Below, piece after piece: positions 18,316 through 28,062 of a stretch of 45,882 nucleotides of DNA. The stretch covers positions 1 through 45,882 of the forward strand of contig CANIIC010000012.1 of assembly GCA_947467395.1 (NCBI GenBank). Direction: 5' to 3'. The DNA comes from Bryobacterales bacterium (GTDB taxonomy: Bacteria > Acidobacteriota > Terriglobia > Bryobacterales > Bryobacteraceae). Made by a program: the position numbers and the translations under genes. Every line of letters begins with the position of its first letter. The stretch's first letter is position 1. The notes under the pieces are model-generated. The model saw only the letters and a program-made list of their open reading frames with translations. It made no database searches and was not told where the DNA came from.

Positions 18316-20457
18316 CTAGCGTCCCGTGAACTGGAAATTCGACAGCCCCACTTCATCGTTTCCTGTCACCAGGATGCCAAACTTTCCCTGCGTGAAGTCG
18401 CGGCCAGGCTCAGACCAACTGTCCAACTCGGTCCACCCGTTGTCGCCCTGAATTTTGTGGACCAGCCGCCCGGAGCTGGAATCGATCAGAATGTTCCAGA
18501 CCCGCATGCTCTTGTCCTGTTTGTGCGCAATTTTCTTGCGCTCCAGGGTCTTACCGTTCTCGACCACCTTCGACCACAGGTTTTCTTCGTCCAGTTCAAA
18601 CAGTAGATAGTTCTTAGGATCCTGGTAACCCAGCACCCATCGGACCCGACCACCACGCAGCAGGCTGCCGCCCTTCAGCATGTAGATCGAAAATGTGAAG
18701 ATCCCGTTGGGCTGGATGCCGTAGGTCAGGGTCGCCGCGCCCCGATGCTTCCAAATGTTGTCTTCCATCCTCCAGGTACCGGGCGCCTCAAAGTTCGACA
18801 TGTCGCCCGTCCGGGCCTTCGGCGCCTGCTTCACTGTTGCCGGAGGAGGAGGCGGGGGAGGTGGCGGTGGGGGCGGGGCAGCGACCTTAACTGCCGTCAG
18901 CACCGCTTCGGCACCGGCGATCGTCACCGTCTGTCCGGCACGGAACCCTCGCGGAAACCGGCGCGCTTCAAACTGATCCCGCCGCAGCTCGATCGTGTGA
19001 TCGCCCGGCGCAATGTTCAGATTCCGGTAACTGCCGTCCGCTCCCAGGGACCCGATCGAGCGCTGATCCAGTAACACCTCGGCTCCCGGCGTACCACCGG
19101 TGATCATCAACGTGCCGAACTTCGGCGATTCCTTCAGGGTGAACGCCAGTTTGACCTCGGCGCCCTTCGCGACGGTCGCGGTCTGTGGAGCCGGATCATC
19201 GAACCCGGTTTTTTGTACGCGAACCGTAACTTTGCCGAACGCCTGGATGCGAACTTGGCCCTTCTCCGTGCGACGCTTGTTCTCGCGCTCATTCACGAAC
19301 ACACGCACATCGTCCTCACCCGTGGTGATCCATAGCGTGCCCAGATTCTGATCGGTCTTGAGAAAAACTGCGAGTTCAGTGGCCGCTGAGAACGTATCCT
19401 GAACCGTCTTCTGAAGCTTGCCTTCGCCCAGCACGAATTCAAACGGAGCACCCGCCTTGTACTCGGGAACATCAATGCCTTCGGGCATCAGATCCGCCTG
19501 CACTTGCCCGTTCAACGTCAGTTTCATTGGTGTCGTACTGGTCTGCAACCGAGCCTTCGCTCCAGAATGGGGCACAAGTACCGCCAATAGATTCTTGGTC
19601 AACACCGGCCCCGGAATCACCGGCATCGCAGCCAGCGCGACCTCCACCGGAATGGTGGCCTCACTGGTTCCGCCGCTGACCTTCACCGTATGCGGTCCCG
19701 GCTGCAGATTCTCGATCACGAACTGGCCGTCCTGTAATTCGCCGACCGGCTGATCGTCCAGGAAGACCTGCCCGGCCGCCATTTCCGCGACGATCCGCAC
19801 GCGCGGTGCCTGCGGCTTCAGGGTCAATTTCAATACCCCGGCCTTCGCGGCTTCCACGGTGAGTTTGCTGCTGGCCGAATCGAACCCGTCGAGCGTTGCG
19901 GTCACTTCATACGTGCCGGGTAGAAGCTTCGCCACACAATCGGAAGTACAGGTTTGTTGCCCGTTGACCTGGATCGCCGCGCCGGCCGGTACCGTCGCGA
20001 TGTTCACATCCACCAGCGTCGTCGCCGCAATCTTCGCGCTGAGGTCCATCCACACGCTGTAACCGATCGCGAGCGCACCCAGCGCCACCAATAGAACGAA
20101 AACCAGGGCGAACTTCTTCTTGCGATTCTTCCTCGGCAACGCCGGGACGGGCATGACGGGAGGTGGAGGCTCCGCGGCTAGCGGTCGCGATTCCACTGGA
20201 GCGACGGGAACGGGCACAGGCGCAGGCGCAGGAGGCATCTGCTTAATCGCCGACCCTCGCGCCAGGATGTGCTGTTTTACGTCGTGCGCCACCAACTGGA
20301 CTTCGAAATCGCCCGAATGTTCCTTGGTGATTTCTTCCAGGCGCGCAAACAGAGGTTGTAGACCGCTGAGCGACTCAACCTGATCCACTTGCTGGTCGAT
20401 GCGCTTAAGTTCTTCAAGCGGAGTGAACTTTTCAGAACCCACATCGCTATCGTACAC
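18316..20457 (-). CDS. Single-TM protein with multiple PEGA-like repeats, 12-Pro linker and C-terminal laminin-G/DUF1080-like domain
   Basis: TM 'KFALVFVLLVALGALAIGYSVW'; repeated 'G(A/T)..VNGQ/LDDQ...G...NLQPGPHTVKV' PEGA patterns; 12 consecutive Pro codons; C-term 'FEAPGTWRMEDNIWKHRGAA...'. Confidence 0.8.
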   Translation of the reverse strand: MYDSDVGSEKFTPLEELKRIDQQVDQVESLSGLQPLFARLEEITKEHSGDFEVQLVAHDVKQHILARGSAIKQMPPAPAPVPVPVAPVESRPLAAEPPPPVMPVPALPRKNRKKKFALVFVLLVALGALAIGYSVWMDLSAKIAATTLVDVNIATVPAGAAIQVNGQQTCTSDCVAKLLPGTYEVTATLDGFDSASSKLTVEAAKAGVLKLTLKPQAPRVRIVAEMAAGQVFLDDQPVGELQDGQFVIENLQPGPHTVKVSGGTSEATIPVEVALAAMPVIPGPVLTKNLLAVLVPHSGAKARLQTSTTPMKLTLNGQVQADLMPEGIDVPEYKAGAPFEFVLGEGKLQKTVQDTFSAATELAVFLKTDQNLGTLWITTGEDDVRVFVNERENKRRTEKGQVRIQAFGKVTVRVQKTGFDDPAPQTATVAKGAEVKLAFTLKESPKFGTLMITGGTPGAEVLLDQRSIGSLGADGSYRNLNIAPGDHTIELRRDQFEARRFPRGFRAGQTVTIAGAEAVLTAVKVAAPPPPPPPPPPPPATVKQAPKARTGDMSNFEAPGTWRMEDNIWKHRGAATLTYGIQPNGIFTFSIYMLKGGSLLRGGRVRWVLGYQDPKNYLLFELDEENLWSKVVENGKTLERKKIAHKQDKSMRVWNILIDSSSGRLVHKIQGDNGWTELDSWSEPGRDFTQGKFGILVTGNDEVGLSNFQFTGR

Positions 20458-20465
20458 TAGCGCCA

Positions 20466-21527
20466 GTGATTATCGCGCTCGACGCAACGCCACTCACCGA
20501 GCCCACCGGCGGCGTCGCGCGCTATACCTGGGAACTCGCACGCAGCCTGGCCCAACTTTACCCCGGCGATCAGTATTGGCTGCTCTCCGATCAGACCTTC
20601 GCGATCCCGCTCGATCGCCCCTCGAACCTGCACAGCGGAGCCCGTCCGACTTCGGCCATCGACCGCCGCTGGTGGCTTTGGGGCCTGCGTCATGAAATGG
20701 ATCGTCGCGGCGCGCAACTCTTTCACGGCACCGATTTCAGCGTCCCCTACGTTCCCCTGAACAAGCCCGCCGTGATGACCATCCACGACCTCAGCCCCTG
20801 GATCGACGCGCCCTGGAACCATGCGTCCGGACGAGTAAAGTGGCGCACACCACAGATGTTGCGCTTGGGGCTAGCGAAAACCGTCATCACCCCCACCCAA
20901 GCAGTCCGCTCCGCCGTGATCGAGCGCTTCGAACTTCGCCCCGACCAGGTGGTCGCCGTCCCGTTGGCCGCTCGTGAGATCTTTCATCCCGTCGCGACCG
21001 AACCCGAGGTCCCGTACTTCCTCTTCGTCGGAACGCTCGAGGCGCGGAAGAACGTTGCCCGCCTAATCGACGCGTGGCGTCCTCTCCACACGCAGTACGG
21101 CATCGAACTGTGGCTGGTCGGCCGCGAACGTGAAGGGTACGAACTGCCAAACGAAGTTCCCGGCCTGCGCTACCTCGGCAATATCGACGACGCCGAACTG
21201 CCCGAACTCTACAGCGGAGCCACGGCCTTCGTCTACCCGTCGCTCTATGAAGGTTTCGGCCTACCCGTGCTCGAAGCCATGCAGTGCGGTTGCCCGGTGG
21301 TCACTTCACTCGACCCGGCCATTTCGGAAGTTACCGCCGGAGCCGCCCTCCAGGTGGACGCACTCGATCTGAACAGCCTGACCCAGGCCCTATGCAACAT
21401 GCTCACAGATCCCTCGCGCCGGCAGGAACATCGCGCTGCCGGTCTCGAGCGTGCATCCCACTTCCGCTGGTCTGAAACCGCGCGCCTCACTCGGGAGGTT
21501 TATGCAGCCGCCTGCGAACGGCCGTAA
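20466..21527 (+). CDS. Glycosyltransferase family 1/4
   Basis: 'LDATPLTEPTGGVARYTWELARSL', 'FVGTLEARKNVARLIDAW', 'YPSLYEGFGLPVLEAMQCGCPVVTS'. GTG start. Confidence 0.9.
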   Translation: MIIALDATPLTEPTGGVARYTWELARSLAQLYPGDQYWLLSDQTFAIPLDRPSNLHSGARPTSAIDRRWWLWGLRHEMDRRGAQLFHGTDFSVPYVPLNKPAVMTIHDLSPWIDAPWNHASGRVKWRTPQMLRLGLAKTVITPTQAVRSAVIERFELRPDQVVAVPLAAREIFHPVATEPEVPYFLFVGTLEARKNVARLIDAWRPLHTQYGIELWLVGREREGYELPNEVPGLRYLGNIDDAELPELYSGATAFVYPSLYEGFGLPVLEAMQCGCPVVTSLDPAISEVTAGAALQVDALDLNSLTQALCNMLTDPSRRQEHRAAGLERASHFRWSETARLTREVYAAACERP

Positions 21528-22611
21528 GCGAGCCCTATTCGTCAGCCCCGAAAAACCGGGCCTCGGCATGGGTGGCGGAGCCCTGCGCTCCGAAAGCCTG
21601 CTGCAATATTTGCGCCGCGACTATGACGTCGACATCGTCACCTTCACGTTGCGCGAGCACTCCAAGTCCCTCGCCTCGCGCGTCACCCGCAACGCGATTC
21701 GATTGTTGAAGAATGCGCCTCCGCTCTTCGATCGCTACTCGGGTTACGAAGACCAACTCCCACAGGGCCCCTACGATCTCGCGGTGGTCGAACATTTCTG
21801 GTGCGCGTCCTATGCCGACGCCCTGCGCACGCGAGCCTCGCGCCTGGTGCTTGATCTGCATAACATTGAAAGCGAACTCGCCGCAACCCACGCCCGCTCT
21901 GTGACCGGCCCGAAACGCTGGGCCTCGGAGCGGTTCGCCGCGATGTATCGCAGCTTGGAACAGGAATGGTTGCCCAAGTTCGACACGCTGCTGGTCACTT
22001 CAGACGCCGATCGAGCTCGCCTCATCCACCCCGATATTCGACTCTTTCCCAATGGGGTGCCGAGGGCGCCTCTACCATCGGTTGCCGAGCGGGCAGCCGT
22101 GGTCTTCAGCGGGAATCTGGAATATCACCCGAACATTGAGGCCGTGCGCTGGTTCGCACGCTCCATCTGGCCTGGACTATCGAGCGAACTGCCGCGCGCC
22201 GAGTGGCGCTTGATCGGCCGCAATGCACACGCCATCGCCGCCACTGTACACGGATTGCCGAACACCACGATCGTTGGCCCGGTCGACGACGCCATCTCCG
22301 CCATTGCCGAAGGTCGCGTCTGCGTGGTTCCACTCTTATCTGGCAGCGGTACGCGCTTCAAAATCCTAGAAGCCTGGGCCGCCGGACGAGCCGTCGTATC
22401 CACCACTCTGGGCGCGGAAGGCCTCGGGGCAATTCACGGCGAACATCTACTGGTCGCTGATTCCGCCGCTGAGTTCACGCAAGCGATCTTGCGTGTATGG
22501 AAAGATGATGCGCTCCGCCTTCAACTGGCACAAGCCGGCCGGGCACGTTACGAGCAACAATTCACTTGGGATGCCGTTTGGCGGCACTTGGATGATTCCG
22601 GCGGAGTCTAG
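21502..22611 (+). CDS. Glycosyltransferase family 4
   Basis: 'LLQYLRRDYDVDIVTF', 'GNLEYHPNIEAVRWFARSIWP', 'PLLSGSGTRFKILEAWAAGRAVVSTTLGAEGL'. Overlaps upstream gene by 26 bp. Confidence 0.88.
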   Translation: MQPPANGRKRALFVSPEKPGLGMGGGALRSESLLQYLRRDYDVDIVTFTLREHSKSLASRVTRNAIRLLKNAPPLFDRYSGYEDQLPQGPYDLAVVEHFWCASYADALRTRASRLVLDLHNIESELAATHARSVTGPKRWASERFAAMYRSLEQEWLPKFDTLLVTSDADRARLIHPDIRLFPNGVPRAPLPSVAERAAVVFSGNLEYHPNIEAVRWFARSIWPGLSSELPRAEWRLIGRNAHAIAATVHGLPNTTIVGPVDDAISAIAEGRVCVVPLLSGSGTRFKILEAWAAGRAVVSTTLGAEGLGAIHGEHLLVADSAAEFTQAILRVWKDDALRLQLAQAGRARYEQQFTWDAVWRHLDDSGGV

Positions 22612-23498
22612 CCCGCCAGCGCCGTATTCGCGCGTTCGCGCTGCTCCTCATGCGCCACAATCTCGTGCAGTGAGGGATCGCTCATGATCCGGTTCACCAG
22701 AGCAAAGTGCATCGCGTGCCCGGCCTTCTCCGCGATTACGTGGCCCAGCAGCGGTTTGCCGATCAACGCCAGATCGCCGATCAGGTCCAGCGCCTTGTGT
22801 CGCCCACATTCGTTCGGGAAGCGCAGGCCGCCTTCGTTCAACACCTTCTCGCGATCGAAGCACACCGCGTTGTCGAGCGTCGCGCCGCGGATCAGACCCA
22901 TGTCGCGCATCTGGGCGAGTTCATACTCAAACCCGAAGGTCCGGGCCGGTGCCAGCTCACGAGCATAATTCTCCGGCGTCACTTCCATCTCCACCACTTG
23001 CCGCCCCACCAGCGGATGCGGGAAGAACACGTCGCATGTCAGCAGGAACTTGTCGGCCGGGACAATGCGGATGCGCTTGCCGTTCTGCTCCACTTCCACT
23101 TCGCGGCGAATGCGCAGATATTTCCGGCGGCGGCGCGATTCCTTCAGCCCCGCGGCCATGATCAGATCCACCCACACCTGCCCGCTACCGTCCAGGATCG
23201 GAACTTCTAGGTTGTCGATCTCAATGAAGGCGTTGTCGATCCCCATGCTGTAAAACGTGCTCAGCAGGTGTTCGGTGGTCGAGATCAGCACACCCTGGCG
23301 CATCAGGCTGGTCGCGTAGCTCACCTTCTGCACGTAACGCCAGCTGGCCGGGATGCGAAACCCTTCGAGATCGGTGCGGATGAAAACGATGCCAGTGCCC
23401 GGAGGAGCAGGCAAAATGCGCGTCTTCACCGGAACCCCCGAATGAAGCCCTACGCCGGACGCTTCCACAGGCCGCAACACGGTGGTCTCGAAGCTCAT
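22608..23498 (-). CDS. lpxC: UDP-3-O-acyl-N-acetylglucosamine deacetylase
   Basis: 'TVLRPVEASGVGLHSGVPVKTRILPAPPGTGIVFIRTD', 'TTEHLLSTFYSMGIDNAFIEID', 'HKALDLIGDLALIGKPLLGHVIAEKAGHAMHFALV'. Start at MSFETTV. Confidence 0.94.
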   Translation of the reverse strand: MSFETTVLRPVEASGVGLHSGVPVKTRILPAPPGTGIVFIRTDLEGFRIPASWRYVQKVSYATSLMRQGVLISTTEHLLSTFYSMGIDNAFIEIDNLEVPILDGSGQVWVDLIMAAGLKESRRRRKYLRIRREVEVEQNGKRIRIVPADKFLLTCDVFFPHPLVGRQVVEMEVTPENYARELAPARTFGFEYELAQMRDMGLIRGATLDNAVCFDREKVLNEGGLRFPNECGRHKALDLIGDLALIGKPLLGHVIAEKAGHAMHFALVNRIMSDPSLHEIVAHEEQRERANTALAG

Positions 23499-23504
23499 AT
23501 TCGG

Positions 23505-23510
23505 ATTGTA
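23505..23510 (-). promoter_or_regulatory. -10-like TACAAT, 6 nt before lpxC ATG 23498
   Basis: On - strand: TACAAT-CCGAAT-ATG. Confidence 0.5.
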
Positions 23511-23620
23511 ACAAGCTTCCCCCACCCTGCCTAGCCCTATGAAACGTAAAGACTTGTTAAATTCCGGATGTGGCAGAATAGACACACTTCCGTCTCTCGC
23601 TGTGGCAATTCCGCCAACTC

Positions 23621-26140
23621 GTGTACCATGAACGAGTGCCGCGCCTATTTTTAATCGATTCCTTCGGCTTCATCTTCAGGGCCTACCACGCGCGAGCACG
23701 TTCCGGCGCCCCGCCCATGCGCACCGCCGGGGGCTTCTCTACCGAAGCCGTCTACATCTTCCACAACATGGTCCGGAAGCTGGTCAACCAGTTCCAGCCC
23801 ACGCACATTGCCGCGATTTTCGAGAGCGAAGGTCCCACCTTCCGCGACGAAGCCTTCGAAGCCTACAAGGCGAACCGCACCGAAACCCCTCCCGACTTGC
23901 TCGAGCAAATCCCCTGGATCCGTAAGACCCTCGAGGCTATGCGCATCCCCGTCCTCGAATACCCCGGGTTTGAAGCTGACGACGTCATCGGCACACTCGC
24001 CCGCAAGGCCGTCGAGGCTGGCATCGAAGTCGCCATCGTCTCCAGCGACAAAGACATGCTGCAACTGGTGAATCACCACGTCCGCATGTTGAACCCGATG
24101 AAGAACGATCAGTGGTATGACTCCGACGAAGTCGAGAAGTTCATGGGCGTCCGCCCGCTACAGGTCATCGATCTACTGGCGCTCAAGGGCGACAGCGTCG
24201 ACAACATCCCCGGAGCCCCCGGCATCGGCGACAAAGGCGCACTCGATCTGATCAAACGCTTCGGCTCGGTGGAAGGTGCGATGGAGCACGCCGCCGAAGT
24301 CGAACGAAAAACGTACCGGGAGAGCCTCCAAAACAATCGCGACATTATCCTGCTGAGCAAGAAACTCGCGACCATCCATTGCGACGTCCCCGTCCCGCTG
24401 GACCTCGATGCGCTCGCCGCGCGCGAGCCCGATCGCGTCGCCCTGCGAGAGCTCTATCGCACGATGGAGTTCCACTCGCTACTCAAGGATCTCGGCCCTG
24501 AAGCCGCCAATCCGAAGACCACCAGTTACCAGCAACTTGGCTCACTCGAAGAACTGGAATCCGCACTCGTCGGCCAAACACCCGTCGCCGTCGCAATCAC
24601 CGAGCATATGGGCGCGCTCACCCTCGGCGCTTGTGCCAAACCGGGCGTCGCCTACAGCGCCCCGGCCGACCGTCTTCCCAGGAACTCCGCCATCACGCAC
24701 GACCTCAAGGCCATCGTCCGCCGCTTTGCCGACGCACCCGACTTGAAGCACGATGTGATGCTCTACGGCTTCCTGCTCAATGCAGATCCCGCGCATTGTG
24801 ACCTCGCGTCGCTGTGCGAACATCACCTCGCCCGCAGCTTCGATCCCGACCCGGCAGCTCAGGCCGACCTCATCCTCGCGCTCTACAATAAGCTCCGCCC
24901 GGAGGTCGAAGCCCTCGGCCTCGCCGAACTCTACGAGACCATCGACCTACCCATGGCCAGCATCCTCGGCCGTATGGAACAGCTCGGCATCCTGGTCGAT
25001 CGCGGCCAACTCGACCGCATGAGCGCACGGATGGAAGAGGAGATCGGCAAACTCTCCGAAGACATCTACGCGCTCGCAGGCAAGCCGTTCAACATCAACT
25101 CTCCCCAACAGCTCGCGCAGGTGTTGTTTGAAGACCTGAAGCTCCCGCCCACCGTGAAGACCGGCAAGGGCAAAGTCTTCTCCACGGCCGCCGAAGTGCT
25201 GGAAGAACTTGCCGATCAGCACCCCATCGCCGCGAAGGTTCTGGAATTCCGTCAGATCGCGAAACTCAAGGGCACCTACGCCGACGCCTTGCCGCAGTTG
25301 ATCGATCCGCACGATGGCCGGGTCCACACCACCTTCAATCAGACCGGAGCCGCTACCGGACGCCTGTCGAGTTCCAACCCGAACCTCCAGAACATCCCCG
25401 TACGCACCGAACTCGGCCGCGAGATCCGAGCCACCTTCGTCCCGCGCCCCGGCTGGAAACTGCTCGTCGCCGACTATTCGCAGATCGAACTCCGCCTGCT
25501 CGCCCACATGTCGGGCGACGCCGTGTTGACCGACGCCTTCCAGAACGGCGAGGACATCCACACCCGCACCGCCGCCGAAGTCTTTGGTGTGGGTCCCATG
25601 ATGGTCACGGCCGAACATCGCCGCGCGGCCAAAGCTGTCAACTTCGGCATCGTCTACGGACAAACCGCCTTCGGCCTGGCCCGCACGTTGGGCATTGATC
25701 GCAAAGAAGCCGACCGCTACATCAAGGCCTACTTCGAACGCTACGCCGGGGTCCGCACCTTCATCGATCGCACCATCGCCGAGGTCCGCCAATCCGGCGT
25801 ATCCGTGAGTCTCTACGGCCGTCGCCGACCGATTCCGGACATGAACAACCGCAACCCGAACGCCCGCGGTTTCGCCGAACGCACCGCCGTGAACACGCCG
25901 CTGCAGGGCACCGCCGCCGACATGATCAAGGTCGCCATGATCCGCATCGAAGAAAAACTGAAGGGCAGGGAATCGCGCATGCTGCTCCAGGTTCATGACG
26001 AACTCGTCTTCGAAGTCCCGCCCTCAGAACTCGACGAAATGAAGCGCATGGTCAAGACCGAAATGGAAGGCGTTTACAAACTGAACGTTCCACTACTGGT
26101 CGAAGTCGGCACCGGCGACAATTGGCGCGACGCGAAGTAA
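23621..26140 (+). CDS. polA: DNA polymerase I (5' nuclease, degenerate 3'-5' exo region, family A polymerase)
   Basis: 'YPGFEADDVIGTLA', 'KGDSVDNIPGAPGIGDKGA', motif A 'DYSQIELRLLAH', O-helix 'RRAAKAVNFGIVYGQTAFGLA', motif C 'LLQVHDELVFEVP'. Start may be GTG 23621 or GTG 23636. Confidence 0.95.
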   Translation: MYHERVPRLFLIDSFGFIFRAYHARARSGAPPMRTAGGFSTEAVYIFHNMVRKLVNQFQPTHIAAIFESEGPTFRDEAFEAYKANRTETPPDLLEQIPWIRKTLEAMRIPVLEYPGFEADDVIGTLARKAVEAGIEVAIVSSDKDMLQLVNHHVRMLNPMKNDQWYDSDEVEKFMGVRPLQVIDLLALKGDSVDNIPGAPGIGDKGALDLIKRFGSVEGAMEHAAEVERKTYRESLQNNRDIILLSKKLATIHCDVPVPLDLDALAAREPDRVALRELYRTMEFHSLLKDLGPEAANPKTTSYQQLGSLEELESALVGQTPVAVAITEHMGALTLGACAKPGVAYSAPADRLPRNSAITHDLKAIVRRFADAPDLKHDVMLYGFLLNADPAHCDLASLCEHHLARSFDPDPAAQADLILALYNKLRPEVEALGLAELYETIDLPMASILGRMEQLGILVDRGQLDRMSARMEEEIGKLSEDIYALAGKPFNINSPQQLAQVLFEDLKLPPTVKTGKGKVFSTAAEVLEELADQHPIAAKVLEFRQIAKLKGTYADALPQLIDPHDGRVHTTFNQTGAATGRLSSSNPNLQNIPVRTELGREIRATFVPRPGWKLLVADYSQIELRLLAHMSGDAVLTDAFQNGEDIHTRTAAEVFGVGPMMVTAEHRRAAKAVNFGIVYGQTAFGLARTLGIDRKEADRYIKAYFERYAGVRTFIDRTIAEVRQSGVSVSLYGRRRPIPDMNNRNPNARGFAERTAVNTPLQGTAADMIKVAMIRIEEKLKGRESRMLLQVHDELVFEVPPSELDEMKRMVKTEMEGVYKLNVPLLVEVGTGDNWRDAK

Positions 26141-26178
26141 CGCGACCTTCAACCTCCCCGCGCTAGAATGGAGGTTCG

Positions 26179-27219
26179 ATGCGACTCCGCGCGGCTCTCG
26201 CTCTCTCCGCTCTTCTGTTGGCCACCAATTGCGGCCGTTCCGCCGGCGCGAATGTCGCGGCCACGGTGAACGGCCGGGCGATCACCTACGAAGAACTCGA
26301 CAAGCAGTATCAGGTCGCAATGTACGGTTCGCCCGGCGAACGCCCCAGTGACGATCAGCTGGTCATCCAGCGTCTGGAAATCCTGCGCGCGATGATCGAT
26401 AACGAAATCATGCTGCAGCGGGCCGAACGCGATGGTCTGTTGGCTGTGGATGCGGACGTCGAACGCAAGTTCAGTGAGATGCGCACTCCTTACACCGAAG
26501 AGGAGTTCCAGAAGCAGCTCAAAGATCGCAAGATGACCGTCGAAGATCTCAAGGCCCAGCTGCGCCGCGATCTCAGTGCGCAGAACCTCTTGAACAAAGA
26601 GACCACTGCCAAGATCAGCATTTCCGACAAAGACATCAGCGATTTCTACGAAGCCAACAAGGAAAGCTTCAATCGCGCCGAACCGCAATTACACCTGGCG
26701 CAGATCCTGGTCACCCCGCGCGCCGATGAAGCCGTTCGCAACCTAAAGGGCGACAACGCACTGGACGAGCCGACGGCCAAGAAGAAGATCGCCAGCCTGG
26801 AAGACCGCCTCCGCAAGGGCGAAGACTTCGCCGAACTCGCGCAGAATTATTCCGAAGATCCTGAGTCCGCGTCCGCGGGTGGCGACCTCGGCTTTGTCAC
26901 CGAATCCGCTCTCGAACAAGCCAACGCCGAACTCCGCAAGACCATCCTCGCTTTACGCGCCGGACAAGTCACGCCGGTGTTGAAAACTCCCGAAGGCTAC
27001 CGCTTGGTGAAGTTGATCACGCGAGACCCCGCGGGCCAGAGAGCCTTGAACGATCCCAACGTACAGCAAACCATCCGGGAAACGTTGATCACGCGCAAGG
27101 AACAACTGCTGCGCTCAGCCTTCTACGAAGTCGCGCGCAATGAAGCGGAAGTGATTAACTACTACGCCCAGAGCATCGTCGCCGGTGGTTCCGCCGCCGC
27201 AGTAGCCGCCGCGAAGTAG
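26179..27219 (+). CDS. Peptidylprolyl isomerase, SurA/PrsA-like (parvulin type), exported
   Basis: N-terminal signal; 'LHLAQILVTP', 'GEDFAELAQNYSEDPESASAGGDLGFVTE', 'VTPVLKTPEGYRLVKL' rotamase motifs. Confidence 0.9.
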   Translation: MRLRAALALSALLLATNCGRSAGANVAATVNGRAITYEELDKQYQVAMYGSPGERPSDDQLVIQRLEILRAMIDNEIMLQRAERDGLLAVDADVERKFSEMRTPYTEEEFQKQLKDRKMTVEDLKAQLRRDLSAQNLLNKETTAKISISDKDISDFYEANKESFNRAEPQLHLAQILVTPRADEAVRNLKGDNALDEPTAKKKIASLEDRLRKGEDFAELAQNYSEDPESASAGGDLGFVTESALEQANAELRKTILALRAGQVTPVLKTPEGYRLVKLITRDPAGQRALNDPNVQQTIRETLITRKEQLLRSAFYEVARNEAEVINYYAQSIVAGGSAAAVAAAK

Positions 27220-28047
27220 TTACGCCGCCCGATAGGTTCCCAACACCCGCAGGAAACTAGACACTTCGCCCAAGTGCGCCAGTGCGTTCTTCACCACCGG
27301 GTCATCCGCCCGTCCGATCAGGTCGATGTAGAACAGATACTCCCACGGCTTGCCGCGCAACGGACGCGACTCGATCTTCGTCAGGTTCAGATCGCGCAAC
27401 GCCACCGCACTCAGCGCCTTGAACAGTGCGCCCGGCATGTTCTTCGTCGTGAACACCAGAGAGGTCTTCCACGGCTTCGACGACTTGCCGACCTTGGGCT
27501 TGGCGCCCTTGCGCTCCAACATGAAGAACCGAGTGAAGTTCTGACTGTCGTCTTCAATCGCGCGCTTCAGAATCTTGCCCTTATAAATCTTCGCCGCCAG
27601 ATCACTGGCGATGGCCGCGCCACCTGCAGGCCTCTGCTCCATCACCATCTTCACGCTGCCCGCCGTGTCGTAGAAGACTTCCTTTTCCAACTGCGGATTC
27701 GCGGCAAAGAAATCGATGCACTGATACAGCGCCACCTGATGCGAAAACACCTTCTTCACATCGGAGAACTTCATGCCCGGAGGCGCGATCAGGTTGTGCA
27801 CGATGCGGACATTCGTCTCACCGGTGATGACGAAGTCGTGCTTCAGCAATAGATCGTAGTTCTCGTAGATTGACCCGCGCAACGTGTTCTCAATCGGAAT
27901 CACAGCGGCATCCACTTCTTTATTCGCCAAAGCGGCAAACACCTGGTCGAACCACGGCTCCGGCACGGGCTTGGCGGACTTGCCCAAAAGTTGAACGATG
28001 GCCTGCTGGCTGAAGGCGCCCAGCTCGCCCTGGAATGCGGCTTTCAT
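27220..28047 (-). CDS. pheA: Prephenate dehydratase
   Basis: 'AFQGELGAFSQQAIVQLLG', 'VIPIENTLRGSIYENYDLL', 'NFTRFFML', ACT region 'GALFKALSAVALRDLNLTKIESRPLRGKPWEYLFYIDL'. Confidence 0.94.
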   Translation of the reverse strand: MKAAFQGELGAFSQQAIVQLLGKSAKPVPEPWFDQVFAALANKEVDAAVIPIENTLRGSIYENYDLLLKHDFVITGETNVRIVHNLIAPPGMKFSDVKKVFSHQVALYQCIDFFAANPQLEKEVFYDTAGSVKMVMEQRPAGGAAIASDLAAKIYKGKILKRAIEDDSQNFTRFFMLERKGAKPKVGKSSKPWKTSLVFTTKNMPGALFKALSAVALRDLNLTKIESRPLRGKPWEYLFYIDLIGRADDPVVKNALAHLGEVSSFLRVLGTYRAA

Positions 28048-28062
28048 GGTGTAGAGACTATC

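Noticed and set aside
18755-18976. 73-aa Gly-rich + strand ORF
   Set aside because: Reverse complement of the polyproline codons in the PEGA protein gene.
23499-23585. N-terminal extension of the lpxC ORF
   Set aside because: The extension encodes the TACAAT promoter-like region and is not LpxC-like; LpxC normally begins close to the conserved 'TVLRPVEASGVGLHSG' segment.
23617-23637. 6-bp dyad ACTCGT-N9-ACGAGT around the polA start
   Set aside because: Arms too short to distinguish from chance in GC-rich DNA; noted only because it spans the alternative GTG start codons.
24947-25996. 349-aa antisense ORF opposite polA
   Set aside because: Fully antisense to highly conserved polymerase motifs; long antisense frames are expected in GC-rich genes; no recognisable domain or start signal.
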